A stretch of DNA of 64,000 bases. Source: a virus. The notes beneath the pieces were generated by a model. That model was not told where the DNA came from. It did no database searches and worked only from the letters and a program-made list of their open reading frames with translations. Below are positions 8,783 through 17,295 of this stretch, in pieces. Location of the stretch: positions 108,974 to 172,973 of IMG/VR virus record IMGVR_UViG_3300021185_003351. One strand, 5' to 3'. Numbering within the stretch: the stretch's first letter is position 1; the number at the start of each line of letters is the position of its first letter. A program made the translations under genes and the position numbers.

Positions 8783-9211
8783 ATGGAAGTACGAGTAATA
8801 AATAAATCAGACAACGATCTTCCTGGCTATGAAACTATAGGTAGTGCCGGATGTGATGTTAGATCAACTCATGGAGCAATAATAGGACCTGGATTGAGTA
8901 CTTTAATTAAAACTGGGTTATATGTAGAAATACCAGTAGGTTATGAAATACAAGTGAGGCCAAGAAGTGGATTAGCATATAAAAAACAAATAACGGTTTT
9001 AAATAGTCCTGGCACTATAGACGCAGATTATAGAGGAGAAATTGGAGTAATTATAATTAATCACGGATTATCAAAAGTTACTTTAGAAAAAGGCGAACGA
9101 ATAGGACAATTAGTATTAAATAAAGTTGAACAAATAAAATGGAATCCTGTATTAGCATTAGCCGACACTACGAGAGGTTCTGGAGGATTTGGATCAACAG
9201 GAAAACAATAA
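8783..9211 (+). CDS. dut: dUTP diphosphatase (trimeric dUTPase)
   Basis: 142 residues with all five dUTPase motifs in order: AGCDVRS (about 22-28), RPRSGLA (about 60-66), a third motif with GTIDADYRGEIG (about 78-89), GERIGQLVL (about 105-113) and the Gly-rich C-terminal arm RGSGGFGSTG (about 130-139). It hydrolyses dUTP to dUMP, keeping uracil out of phage DNA and feeding dTMP synthesis. It lies between the clamp and clamp-loader genes. Confidence 0.95.
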   Translation: MEVRVINKSDNDLPGYETIGSAGCDVRSTHGAIIGPGLSTLIKTGLYVEIPVGYEIQVRPRSGLAYKKQITVLNSPGTIDADYRGEIGVIIINHGLSKVTLEKGERIGQLVLNKVEQIKWNPVLALADTTRGSGGFGSTGKQ

Positions 9212-9214
9212 ATT

Positions 9215-10141
9215 ATGTTTGGAGTAACAGAAAATACACTTTGGGTAGAAGCATTTAGACCTGATACATTAGATGGATATATTGGTAATGAGCATATCAT
9301 TGATAAAGTTAAAATATTCATTGAAAATGGAGATGTTCCACATTTGCTATTTTATGGAGGAGCAGGCACAGGTAAGACTACATTAGCAAAAATTATTGCA
9401 AATAATGTAGATGCAGATTTAATGTACATTAATGCATCTGATGAAAACTCAGTAGACGCAGTAAGAGATAAAATAAAAAGATATGCATCTACAGTAGGAT
9501 TTAAAAGATGGAAAATTGTTATATTAGATGAAGCTGATTATCTTACCCCAAATGCACAAGCAGCATTGAGAAATATAATGGAAACATATAGTAAAACTAC
9601 TAGATTTATTCTAACATGTAACTATGTTGAAAAAATTATAGATCCAATTCAAAGTAGATGTCAAACATTTGGTATTGCACCTCCTAGCAAAAAAGATGTA
9701 GCTCAACGATTAGTTACAGTATTAGAAGAAAAACAAGTTGAATATGACATTAAAGATGTTGCAGCTATTATTAATTCTTCATATCCTGATATACGTAGAG
9801 CAATTAATGCAGCACAAAGCCATGTAGTTAAAGGTAAGTTAACATTAGACAAAAATAGCGTTGTACAAGCTAATTATATGACTAAATTACTAGAGTTATT
9901 AAAGAATGTAACAGATAAAAAAGAAACATTTAAAAGTATCCGACAAATTATAGCAGATAGCAAAGTTAAAGATTTTACACCGCTATATACTTATTTGTAT
10001 GAAAATTTAGATGAATTTGCAACTGGATCTATTGCTTCTTGTATATTAATTATAGCAGAATCTCAGTATACTGATTCTCATGTAGTAGATAAAGAAATAA
10101 ATATAATGGCAATGTTTGTTAAATTAATGAATGAATTATGA
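9215..10141 (+). CDS. 44: Clamp-loader ATPase subunit (T4 gp44-like)
   Basis: 308 residues, an AAA+ clamp loader. It opens with LWVEAFRPDTLDGYIG, the usual clamp-loader start. Walker A is GGAGTGKT near residues 49-56, Walker B VILDEAD near 106-112, sensor 1 TCNY near 137 and the SRC arginine finger QSRCQ near 148-152. T4 gp44 is 319 residues. With the gp62-like product of 10568-11011 it would load the clamp onto primed DNA. Its stop overlaps the next start. Confidence 0.95.
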   Translation: MFGVTENTLWVEAFRPDTLDGYIGNEHIIDKVKIFIENGDVPHLLFYGGAGTGKTTLAKIIANNVDADLMYINASDENSVDAVRDKIKRYASTVGFKRWKIVILDEADYLTPNAQAALRNIMETYSKTTRFILTCNYVEKIIDPIQSRCQTFGIAPPSKKDVAQRLVTVLEEKQVEYDIKDVAAIINSSYPDIRRAINAAQSHVVKGKLTLDKNSVVQANYMTKLLELLKNVTDKKETFKSIRQIIADSKVKDFTPLYTYLYENLDEFATGSIASCILIIAESQYTDSHVVDKEINIMAMFVKLMNEL

Positions 10142-10359
10142 TGAATCCAAATCAACCAAATATCAATCCTGCAGATTTAAAACCAATGATCTGTACAGAA
10201 TGCGGAGGAATGTATTTTAGACAAGTAATGAGTATTAACAAAGTATCTAGATTTGTAACTGGTGCAGACAAAGACACAGTAGTCCCAATACCAGTATTTA
10301 GATGTGACGATTGTGGACATGTTCCAGAAGAGTTTAGACCAGTAATACCTAGTAAGTAA
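10138..10359 (+). CDS. Small zinc-ribbon protein
   Basis: 73 residues with two Cys pairs, CTECGG at about residues 19-24 and CDDCGH at about 55-60. This is a typical four-Cys zinc ribbon. It overlaps the clamp-loader gene by four bases and sits between the two clamp-loader subunits, so an auxiliary replication or transcription role is possible. No family assignment. Confidence 0.8.
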   Translation: MMNPNQPNINPADLKPMICTECGGMYFRQVMSINKVSRFVTGADKDTVVPIPVFRCDDCGHVPEEFRPVIPSK

Positions 10360-10571
10360 TGGGAGCTCCATATCCAAAAGAACCAGTAGTCTTAGTTTTC
10401 AAAACATCAAATAGGTCAAATGCTCGAACTAAAATGAAAGTTTATAAAAATAAAAATGTTGATTATGTAAACGAAAAGAAACTTCCAGGAGTGCCAGAAA
10501 ATTCAATATTTTTGGAATTAGCTATTGGAGAACATTATATTGAAAAATACAAACAAAAATATAAATTATGA
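10359..10571 (+). CDS. Small basic protein of unknown function
   Basis: 70 residues, Lys-rich (for example NARTKMKVYKNKN), with no recognisable motif. It is coupled on both sides: TAATG with the zinc-ribbon gene and ATGA with the gp62-like gene. Function unknown. Confidence 0.65.
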   Translation: MGAPYPKEPVVLVFKTSNRSNARTKMKVYKNKNVDYVNEKKLPGVPENSIFLELAIGEHYIEKYKQKYKL

Positions 10572-11011
10572 CAAAGAAACCTGCAACTATTTTCGATTTC
10601 ATTGATGGGATGACTCATAAGAAGAAAGCTTGGTCTGAATATACAGAAATAGACCATAAAAAGTTTTCTCCTTTTCTAATTAATAGATGGTTATCAATGA
10701 GAATAGAACTAATTGAAGTTATCAATCAGTTACAGAAATACACAATAGGGTTACTATCCCATGAGAATACTTATCGTCTCTATCACGGCCTCTTACCAGC
10801 CCAGAGAACCTTTGCTAAGTACGTAAAAGGAAAAAAGGAAGATAAGTATGACAAACAGTTAGTTTCACACATTGCAGACCACTACCTAATAAGTAAAGCA
10901 GAGGCCATTGATTATATCGAGTTAATGCCAAAAGATAGTTGCAGTTCTTTGTTATCATTATATGGATATACAGAAAAAGAAATTAAAAAAATGCTAAAAG
11001 GTAAAAAATGA
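10568..11011 (+). CDS. 62: Clamp-loader small subunit (T4 gp62-like)
   Basis: 147 residues, all-helical in composition. The early segment FSPFLINRWLSM (about residues 32-43) followed by IEVINQLQKYT resembles the conserved N-terminal part of gp62 proteins from T4-like marine phages. T4 gp62 is 187 residues. Position just after the gp44-like gene fits its role as the non-ATPase subunit bridging the gp44 ring. Codon use includes more C- and G-ending codons than the flanking genes. Confidence 0.7.
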   Translation: MTKKPATIFDFIDGMTHKKKAWSEYTEIDHKKFSPFLINRWLSMRIELIEVINQLQKYTIGLLSHENTYRLYHGLLPAQRTFAKYVKGKKEDKYDKQLVSHIADHYLISKAEAIDYIELMPKDSCSSLLSLYGYTEKEIKKMLKGKK

Positions 11012-11235
11012 CATTTGAATCAGATAACACAGAATCAATAAATACACAATATCATTATGTTGGTAAATCTAGTTTATACAAATTTTCAGAAGAATGGGAG
11101 TTAAACTCATATGAATTTGATATTATTAAAAGAATTGTCAGGTGTAGGAAAAAAGGTCAATTTGAAGAAGACTTAAAAAAATCAAAGGATTTAATAGATA
11201 TATATCTTACTGAACATTTGGATCAATCCGAATAA
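11008..11235 (+). CDS. DUF3310-like small phage protein
   Basis: 75 residues. ELNSYEFDIIKRIVRCRKKGQFEEDLKKSKDLIDIYL (about 30-66) has the spacing of DUF3310, a short helical domain common in phages and sometimes labelled nucleotide-kinase-like. No catalytic motif is visible and the family function is not established. It overlaps the gp62-like gene by four bases. The next promoter begins inside its last codons. Confidence 0.65.
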   Translation: MTFESDNTESINTQYHYVGKSSLYKFSEEWELNSYEFDIIKRIVRCRKKGQFEEDLKKSKDLIDIYLTEHLDQSE

Positions 11236-11246
11236 TTTCTTATAAT
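11218..11246 (+). promoter_or_regulatory. Promoter upstream of the Api92-like gene
   Basis: TTGGAT at 11218-11223, 17 bases, TATAAT at 11241-11246. The -35-like box lies in the last codons of the upstream gene. Confidence 0.75.
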
Positions 11247-11261
11247 ATAATAAAAAAGAAT

Positions 11262-11846
11262 ATGGCAAATAACGTATATACAGTTGTGAGTATAGAAGCT
11301 TCTAAAGAAGTTCTTAAGAATTTTGTAGACAAAATATTTACTCCAGAAGTAGAAGAAGCCAATTGGCAGAAAAAAAGTGATTTATTAGCTGACAATTTAT
11401 ATGGACTATTATATAAAGATTATCCAAAAGACAATTTAACTAGAGATTGGATGACTGAAAATGTAGGAGCAAAATGGTGTTTTGTACACGATTGGCAAAT
11501 AGATGATGATATAATTGATTTGACATTTAATTCAGCATGGTATCCACCTGAAGAGTTGTTTCATGAAATTGCAGATTGGTTTATAAAGCGAGGAGAATTT
11601 GAAATGGAAGCTAGAAGTGAAGATGAGGCGTATTTACATGTTTCAGGAGGATATGCTAATCAAAACGGATCTGAATTTATAATGGAAGATGACAATTTGC
11701 CAGAATATCCGGATGAAGATGACTTTGAGGATAACGAAGATGAATATGCATATGATGAAGCTGTTGATAAGTTTTATGATAAAATTTCTGAAATAAAAGA
11801 CGACCTTATATTAGAATGTAAACAAGATCTTATAGTATACCCATAA
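11262..11846 (+). CDS. Api92/DUF1281-like ferredoxin-fold protein
   Basis: 194 residues. RDWMTENVGAKWCFVHDW (about 66-83) followed by LTFNSAWYPPEELFHEIADW (about 90-109) matches the pattern of the Api92-like/DUF1281 domain found in phages and plasmids, where a W-rich NWGTKW motif precedes a SAWSPP motif. The C-terminal third is very acidic (EYPDEDDFEDNEDEY near 148-162), as in some DNA-mimic or acidic phage proteins. The domain has no established activity. First gene behind a promoter. Confidence 0.65.
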   Translation: MANNVYTVVSIEASKEVLKNFVDKIFTPEVEEANWQKKSDLLADNLYGLLYKDYPKDNLTRDWMTENVGAKWCFVHDWQIDDDIIDLTFNSAWYPPEELFHEIADWFIKRGEFEMEARSEDEAYLHVSGGYANQNGSEFIMEDDNLPEYPDEDDFEDNEDEYAYDEAVDKFYDKISEIKDDLILECKQDLIVYP

Positions 11847-11847
11847 T

Positions 11848-12801
11848 ATGAAAAGCGGTTACATAAATCCAGTATACAAACTATCATTAAATGATGTATC
11901 TAAAGTTCCTGCAAAGATATCTTATTCACAATGGTCTATGTTTGAAAAGTGTCCTAGACAATGGAAGCTTTCTTATATTGACAAATTAGCTCCATTTACT
12001 CATAGTATAGCAACATGTTTTGGAACAGCATTTCATGAAACATTGCAAGAATATTTAACTGTGATGTATACTGACTCGGTTAAAGCAGCAAATGAAATTG
12101 ACTTTCGTGATATGTTGCTAACATGTTTAAAGATGGAATATCAAAAAGGCGTCAAGGCAAATAATGGCGAACATTTTTCTACTCCAACTGAGTTAGCAGA
12201 ACATTTAGAAGATGGTGTACAAATACTAGAATGGTTTACTAAAAGAAGAGCTCAATATTTTTCAACAAAGAATCAAGAGCTTGTTGGAATAGAAGTAGAA
12301 TTAGGAGTCCCTGCTTCTCCTAGCAATAAAAATGTATACTGGTACGGATTTATAGATATAGTAGTTAGAGATACCGTTCAGAATAAAATAAAGATACTAG
12401 ATATTAAAACTAGTAGAATGGGTTGGAATAAATGGCAAAAAGCAGACAAGTTAAAAGCTGCTCAATTGGTTGCATATAAAAAGTACTTTTCAGACCAATT
12501 TGGCACTCCAATTGATAATATTGATATTGAGTTTTTCATAGTTAAACGAAAACTATTAGAAGAGTCAATGTTTCCTCAAAAAAGGATACAATTACTTAAT
12601 CCAGCGTCTGGCTCTGTTACTAGAAAAAAAATACAACGAAGTATTGACACATTTATTGAGTATTGTTTTGATAAAGATGGTAACAAGCAAACAGATAAAA
12701 ATTATTTAGCTATAGCTGGTAAAGGTGCAAAACATTGCAAATGGTGTCCTTTTAAAACAGACTATGATAATTGTCCTAAAGAAAATAGGATTCGTGAATA
12801 A
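11848..12801 (+). CDS. Cas4/RecB-like PD-(D/E)XK exonuclease with an iron-sulfur site
   Basis: 317 residues. SYSQWSMFEKCPRQWKLSY (about 25-43) is the first conserved block of RecB/AddB-type nucleases and gives the first Cys. FGTAFHETL (about 58-66) adds the conserved His. The catalytic core is GFIDIVV (about 167-173) then KILDIKTS (about 182-189). The C-terminal CKWCPFKTDYDNC (about 298-310) gives three more Cys, completing a probable 4Fe-4S cluster. It should degrade or process DNA ends and could take the place of other recombination nucleases in this phage. A promoter overlaps its end. Confidence 0.85.
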   Translation: MKSGYINPVYKLSLNDVSKVPAKISYSQWSMFEKCPRQWKLSYIDKLAPFTHSIATCFGTAFHETLQEYLTVMYTDSVKAANEIDFRDMLLTCLKMEYQKGVKANNGEHFSTPTELAEHLEDGVQILEWFTKRRAQYFSTKNQELVGIEVELGVPASPSNKNVYWYGFIDIVVRDTVQNKIKILDIKTSRMGWNKWQKADKLKAAQLVAYKKYFSDQFGTPIDNIDIEFFIVKRKLLEESMFPQKRIQLLNPASGSVTRKKIQRSIDTFIEYCFDKDGNKQTDKNYLAIAGKGAKHCKWCPFKTDYDNCPKENRIRE

Positions 12802-12814
12802 TTTTTATTATAAT
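12786..12814 (+). promoter_or_regulatory. Promoter upstream of the secreted-protein gene
   Basis: TAGGAT at 12786-12791, 17 bases, TATAAT at 12809-12814. It is a variant -35-like box with the same spacing as the other sites. Confidence 0.65.
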
Positions 12815-12853
12815 AATAATAAGTAGTTTAACAAATAAAAAAGAAACAAATAT

Positions 12854-13207
12854 ATGAAAAAATCAATAATTACAATAGGCTTGTTTTTAATAGCAATTTC
12901 ATTTTCTGCACAAGAAAAAGGACACAAAAACACTACCCCTATCAAAGATACTAAGGTTGTAGTTAACCCAATTAAACCAAATGTATTTAATCAAAAAAAT
13001 AATATGGTTGTAGTCCCAGTTGCTAATGTAAAATATCAAACATCAACTACAAGAGCAACATCATCAACTAACAGACCAGAACAGGTTAAAGGTGAAAGAA
13101 AAGACAATGTAAAAGTTGTAAATAACAGATCCAAAAATGCTCCAAAGCCAACTGGTTTAAATCCTGAAAAAGTTAAAGAAGTAACTAAAGAAAGAAACGA
13201 TAAATAA
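12854..13207 (+). CDS. Small exported protein of unknown function
   Basis: 117 residues with a clear signal peptide (MKKSIITIGLFLIAISFSA, predicted cut near residue 19-20). The mature part is basic, Lys/Asn/Thr-rich and probably disordered, without cysteines. It should end up in the periplasm. It is the only exported protein in this replication-side block and has its own promoter, so a role in altering the host envelope is possible. No family recognised. Confidence 0.7.
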   Translation: MKKSIITIGLFLIAISFSAQEKGHKNTTPIKDTKVVVNPIKPNVFNQKNNMVVVPVANVKYQTSTTRATSSTNRPEQVKGERKDNVKVVNNRSKNAPKPTGLNPEKVKEVTKERNDK

Positions 13208-13208
13208 T

Positions 13209-13454
13209 ATGAATGGGTTATTATTAGACGCGTTATATGCAAAATATCATGCAGATAAAGCTGATGCAGTTGCTAGATTAGATATTTACCTAAACAATTC
13301 TGTTGGTATTGGAGAACATCCGCAACATACAGAAGAAATGGATAATATAGTAGCACAATTTGCAGACGCACAAGACAAATTAGAATCTTTAAAAATGATG
13401 CTTTCTCATATAAGCAACGGAAATATGTCACAAAAAGAACTTTTAAATGACTAA
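13209..13454 (+). CDS. Small helical protein of unknown function
   Basis: 81 residues, predicted as two long helices with coiled-coil character (for example AQFADAQDKLESLKMMLSHI). The start LLLDALYAKYHADKADA and the GIGEHPQHTEEMD loop look like a conserved phage family, but I know no function for it. It begins one base after the upstream stop and overlaps the next gene by eight bases. Confidence 0.7.
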   Translation: MNGLLLDALYAKYHADKADAVARLDIYLNNSVGIGEHPQHTEEMDNIVAQFADAQDKLESLKMMLSHISNGNMSQKELLND

Positions 13455-13851
13455 AATTGCAGTTGTTGGAAATAAAGAATGGCAAAATAAAAGAAAAATA
13501 CAAAAAGTACTGTTAGAACTAAGACAAAAATTTAAAGAAGAATTAATATTAATTGGAGCTGGCGGGTCTGAAGGAGCAAATTATATGATTAGAAAATTTG
13601 CATTAGAATTTGGAATTAAATATCAAGAATATAATGCATCATATACTGGATATAATTTGTATTCAGCATTACCAGAATCATATTATGGAAAGAATTATCA
13701 CTTTTCTCAGTTATTACATCGAATGAAAATTTTAGCTGAAAATTGTGATTATTTAATGATTTTAAATAACCAAATAGATTTGAACCCACAACTGCAAACA
13801 GCATATAATAAAGTTACAAAGTTAAATAAGCCTGTTGTTGTATTAGGTTGA
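13447..13851 (+). CDS. YspA/DUF2493-like SLOG-domain protein
   Basis: 134 residues with a Rossmann-like start (KIAVVGNKEW) and a Gly-rich loop LIGAGGSEGANYMIRKFALEFGI (about 36-58). That is the SLOG-superfamily pattern in which a GGAxG loop binds nucleotide or a nucleotide-derived ligand. The C-terminal LMILNNQ and PVVVLG strands complete the fold. Members are thought to sense or process nucleotide signals, so a role in counter-defence or nucleotide signalling is possible but unproven. Last gene before the late-type motif and the glycan operon. Confidence 0.6.
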   Translation: MTKIAVVGNKEWQNKRKIQKVLLELRQKFKEELILIGAGGSEGANYMIRKFALEFGIKYQEYNASYTGYNLYSALPESYYGKNYHFSQLLHRMKILAENCDYLMILNNQIDLNPQLQTAYNKVTKLNKPVVVLG

Positions 13852-13864
13852 TATTTATATTAAA
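13850..13864 (+). promoter_or_regulatory. Late-type promoter motif ahead of the glycan operon
   Basis: GATATTTATATTAAA, one of eight copies of an ATATTTATATAAA-like motif found just upstream of the glycan, lysis and virion genes. No -35-like box sits at the usual distance. It is the only promoter candidate for the 14.4 kb operon that follows. Confidence 0.55.
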
Positions 13865-13886
13865 TAAGTTATAAATAAGGACATAA

Positions 13887-15377
13887 ATGGAGTTACCAAA
13901 GTTAAAAAAAATAGACTCAAACAAACAAAAAAAGAAAAAGATATTATTACTAGCTGATGATTTAAGATTACCATCAGGCATAGGAACAATATCAAAAGAA
14001 ATTGTGTTGAACACAGTACGCCAATATGATTGGGTACAAATTGGAGCAGCAATGAATCATCCAGATGCTGGTAAAATGTTCGACGTTTCAAAAGACGTAG
14101 CAAAAGAATCTGGAATAGAAGATGCAGTTGTTAAAATTATTCCATCAAATGGATATGGTGATAGAAACTTATTATTTGCTGTATTACATCAAGAGAAACC
14201 AGATGCTATATTTCATTTCACAGATCCTAGATATTGGGAATGGTTATATGCTATTGAACATGAAATAAAAACAACATTTAATATTCCAATCATATATTAT
14301 TCAATTTGGGACGATCTACCATATCCAATGTGGAATGCGCCCTTTTATGCGAGCTGTGACCTAATAATGGGAATTTCTAAGCAATCTGATAATATACATC
14401 GAGAAGTGTTGTTACAGAACGATTATGGGGTGTATGACTTTGATGCAGAAGAAAATAAAGAAGATCCTGAATTAGAGTGGGATGAAGTTGTAACAGGATA
14501 TGTTCCACACGGATTAAATCACAACGCTTACAAGACATTATTAGAGTCTGATGAGTTATATGAAAGATTCTATACTGATATAAAAGTGAAAAATGATGTC
14601 GACTTTGTTGTATTTTGGAATAATAGGAATATTAGAAGAAAACAGCCAGGCGATGTTGTACTAGCTTTCCAGCATTTCAGAAACATGTTACCAAAAGATA
14701 AAAAAGATCGAGTAGCTTTATTAATGCATACTCAACCGTCTGATTCAAACGGTACAGATATAAGAGCTGTTTGGAAAAACATAGCACCAGAATGTAAAGT
14801 TATATTTTCTGAAAAGAAATTAACATTACAAGAATTAAATGCAATGTATAATATTTCAGATGTTGTATTAAATATTGCTTCAAACGAAGGATGGGGGTTA
14901 AGTAGCACAGAAGCATTATTATCAGGTACTCCAATTGTTAATAATGTAACTGGAGGGTTACAAGATCAATGTAGATTTGAAGATGAAAATGGAGAATGGA
15001 TTACATTTGACGGTACATTCTCGACAAATCATAAAGGAAGATATAAAAAACATGGAAAGTGGGTAAGACCAGTATTTCCTTCAAATAGATCATGCCAAGG
15101 ATCGCCAGTCACTCCTTATATATTTGACGATCGTGCACAATTCGAGGATGTAGGAGATGCATTATTATATTGGTGGAATATGCCAAAAGAACAACGAGAA
15201 GAATGTGGAGAAGCTGGAAGAGAGTTTTGTTTAAATCATGGATTAACAGCAAAACAAATGGGTGACAAAATGATAGAAATAATGGATTTCTTATTTAAAT
15301 ATCCAAAAAAATCTAGGCCTAAATATACATTAAGAAAAGTAACAAATAAACAATATAAAGAAATGGGAATAGTATGA
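13887..15377 (+). CDS. GT4-type GT-B glycosyltransferase
   Basis: 496 residues. DDLRLPSGIGTISKEI (about 24-39) is the Gly-rich acceptor-side loop of GT4 enzymes. FVVFWNNRNIRRKQPGDVV (about 230-248) carries the donor-binding Arg/Lys, and NEGWGLSSTEALLSG (about 332-346) is the E-x7-E donor site. It would use an activated sugar to extend a glycan. The first residues, MELPKLKK, form a short basic leader that matches the repeated LPKL tail of the next protein. First gene of the cluster. Confidence 0.88.
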   Translation: MELPKLKKIDSNKQKKKKILLLADDLRLPSGIGTISKEIVLNTVRQYDWVQIGAAMNHPDAGKMFDVSKDVAKESGIEDAVVKIIPSNGYGDRNLLFAVLHQEKPDAIFHFTDPRYWEWLYAIEHEIKTTFNIPIIYYSIWDDLPYPMWNAPFYASCDLIMGISKQSDNIHREVLLQNDYGVYDFDAEENKEDPELEWDEVVTGYVPHGLNHNAYKTLLESDELYERFYTDIKVKNDVDFVVFWNNRNIRRKQPGDVVLAFQHFRNMLPKDKKDRVALLMHTQPSDSNGTDIRAVWKNIAPECKVIFSEKKLTLQELNAMYNISDVVLNIASNEGWGLSSTEALLSGTPIVNNVTGGLQDQCRFEDENGEWITFDGTFSTNHKGRYKKHGKWVRPVFPSNRSCQGSPVTPYIFDDRAQFEDVGDALLYWWNMPKEQREECGEAGREFCLNHGLTAKQMGDKMIEIMDFLFKYPKKSRPKYTLRKVTNKQYKEMGIV

Positions 15378-16663
15378 GAAAATGTGTAATATCAAGTCCA
15401 TTAGCAACACAATCGGGATATGGACACCATGCAAGAGAAGTTATAGAAAATATAATTGAACAACGAGGAAAAGAATGGAATATTAAATTGTTATCAATGC
15501 CATGGGGCAATACACCATTAACATTTCCAATATCAAACGAAATGCGAACTAGAGTAGTTCCATTACCATTAACAGAACAACCAGATATATGGATACAAAT
15601 AACAATCCCAAATGAATTTCAACCGGTTGGAAAATTTAATATCGGAGTAACTGCAGTAACCGAAGGCGATATATGTTCAAAAGAATGGATTGATTCTATT
15701 AATAAAATGCAAGTTATCATAGTTCCATCTGAATTTACTAAATCAGTATTAACAAAAACTGCAGAAAAACATAATATTGCAATTTCGACAGAAATACATG
15801 TTATATCAGAATATTTTAATAAAGATATATACAATAAAAATAATAGAGCTGAATCAATTGATTTGAGTGAAGTACATGAATCATTTTGTTATTTGTTTGT
15901 AGGACATTGGCTTCAGGGATCATTAGGAGAAGATAGAAAAAATATAACTGGATTACTTCACAATTTTTTAGAAACATTTAAAAACAAAGAAAAAACTCCA
16001 GGATTAATATTAAAAACTAGTTCTGCAACATACTCTGTTACTGACAGAAGTAAAATGGAACAATATATTAATTCAATTCGTGACTTATTTCCTAAAACTG
16101 CTAAACTTCCAAATATATATTTATTACATGGAGATTTATCTGACAATGAAATGAATTCATTATATAATCATTCCAAAGTTAAAGCAATGGTTTCATATAC
16201 TAAAGGAGAAGGATTTGGAAGACCTTTATTAGAATTTGCATCTACAGGAAAACCTATTATAGCACCACACTATTCAGGCCAAGCAGATTTCTTAAAGAAA
16301 GAGCATATAGTTGCATTAGCAGGAGGATTAACAGAAGTACATCCATCGGCTAGAAATCAATGGATTATTGAAGGATCTAAATGGTTTACTCCCGATTATG
16401 CATATTCAAAAAAAGCATTAAAAGAAGTACATAAACATTACAGCAAATTTATTCCTGGAGCTAGAGAGCAAAAGAAATTTGTTACAGAAAATTTTACGAA
16501 AATTGCAATTGCTCCTAGTTATACAAAGTTAATAGAATTAATTGAAAGTAGAGTAGTAGAAGGTCCTAGTATGCAGCAATTAAAATTGCCACAGCTTAAT
16601 AAACCAAATCTTAAAACAGTTGAACTTCCTAAGTTAAAATTACCTAAACTAAATAAAGTATGA
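15374..16663 (+). CDS. GT4-type GT-B glycosyltransferase with a repetitive LPKL tail
   Basis: 429 residues. SPLATQSGYGHHAREV (about 8-23) is the N-terminal Gly-rich loop and GEGFGRPLLEFASTGKPII (about 278-296) is the E-x7-E donor-binding block. The last 30 or so residues (about 398-429) are a low-complexity tail of Leu-Pro-(Lys/Gln)-Leu units separated by Lys/Asn, which looks like a docking or tethering segment rather than part of the fold. It overlaps its neighbours on both sides by four bases. Confidence 0.85.
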   Translation: MRKCVISSPLATQSGYGHHAREVIENIIEQRGKEWNIKLLSMPWGNTPLTFPISNEMRTRVVPLPLTEQPDIWIQITIPNEFQPVGKFNIGVTAVTEGDICSKEWIDSINKMQVIIVPSEFTKSVLTKTAEKHNIAISTEIHVISEYFNKDIYNKNNRAESIDLSEVHESFCYLFVGHWLQGSLGEDRKNITGLLHNFLETFKNKEKTPGLILKTSSATYSVTDRSKMEQYINSIRDLFPKTAKLPNIYLLHGDLSDNEMNSLYNHSKVKAMVSYTKGEGFGRPLLEFASTGKPIIAPHYSGQADFLKKEHIVALAGGLTEVHPSARNQWIIEGSKWFTPDYAYSKKALKEVHKHYSKFIPGAREQKKFVTENFTKIAIAPSYTKLIELIESRVVEGPSMQQLKLPQLNKPNLKTVELPKLKLPKLNKV

Positions 16664-17292
16664 AAATAGGATATTTCATAACAGCCTGTAATGAATATGA
16701 AGAGTTAAAAAAACTTTTAATATTGTTACGAACTAATATAGACAAAAATGACTGTATTGGTGTTTTATTAGATGAAAAAAACGTGACAGATGAAGTTGAT
16801 TCATTATGCAATCAATTTTTAGTTCCAAATAATGAGTCTTTTCGGGTAATATACAGTAACTTAGACAATGACTTTGCATCATTTAAAAACTTAGGATATC
16901 ATTTATTTGATGATTGTGATTGGATTTTTAATATAGATGCTGATGAATTACCATCTTCAATTTTAATACAAAATATTAAACAAGTTATAAATTTAAATCC
17001 AGAAACAGAATTAATATATGTTCCAAGAATAAATACAGTTGAAGGATTGACACAAGATCATATTAATAAATGGAGATGGCAAGTAAACGATGAAGGATGG
17101 GTGAATTGGCCAGATTACCAAGGCAGAATATATAAACGATCGCCTATGATAGAATGGAAAGGTAAAGTGCATGAGCGAATAGAAGGAATGAAAAAATATT
17201 CACATCTTCCAGCTAAAGAAGAATTTGCATTTCACCATCCTAAAACAATTGAACGACAAGAGCGTCAAAATAAATTTTATGAAAGTATATAA
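16660..17292 (+). CDS. GT2-type GT-A glycosyltransferase (WaaE-like)
   Basis: 210 residues. It starts KIGYFITACNEYEELKKLL, the GT2 nucleotide-binding strand and loop. NIDADELPS (about 90-98) is the DxD metal site, and WKGKVHERIEG (about 165-175) resembles the His-containing acceptor loop of WaaE/LgtF-like glucosyltransferases. It is shorter than typical (about 250), with no C-terminal helical extension. Sugar and acceptor cannot be told from sequence. Confidence 0.82.
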   Translation: MKIGYFITACNEYEELKKLLILLRTNIDKNDCIGVLLDEKNVTDEVDSLCNQFLVPNNESFRVIYSNLDNDFASFKNLGYHLFDDCDWIFNIDADELPSSILIQNIKQVINLNPETELIYVPRINTVEGLTQDHINKWRWQVNDEGWVNWPDYQGRIYKRSPMIEWKGKVHERIEGMKKYSHLPAKEEFAFHHPKTIERQERQNKFYESI

Positions 17293-17295
17293 AAA

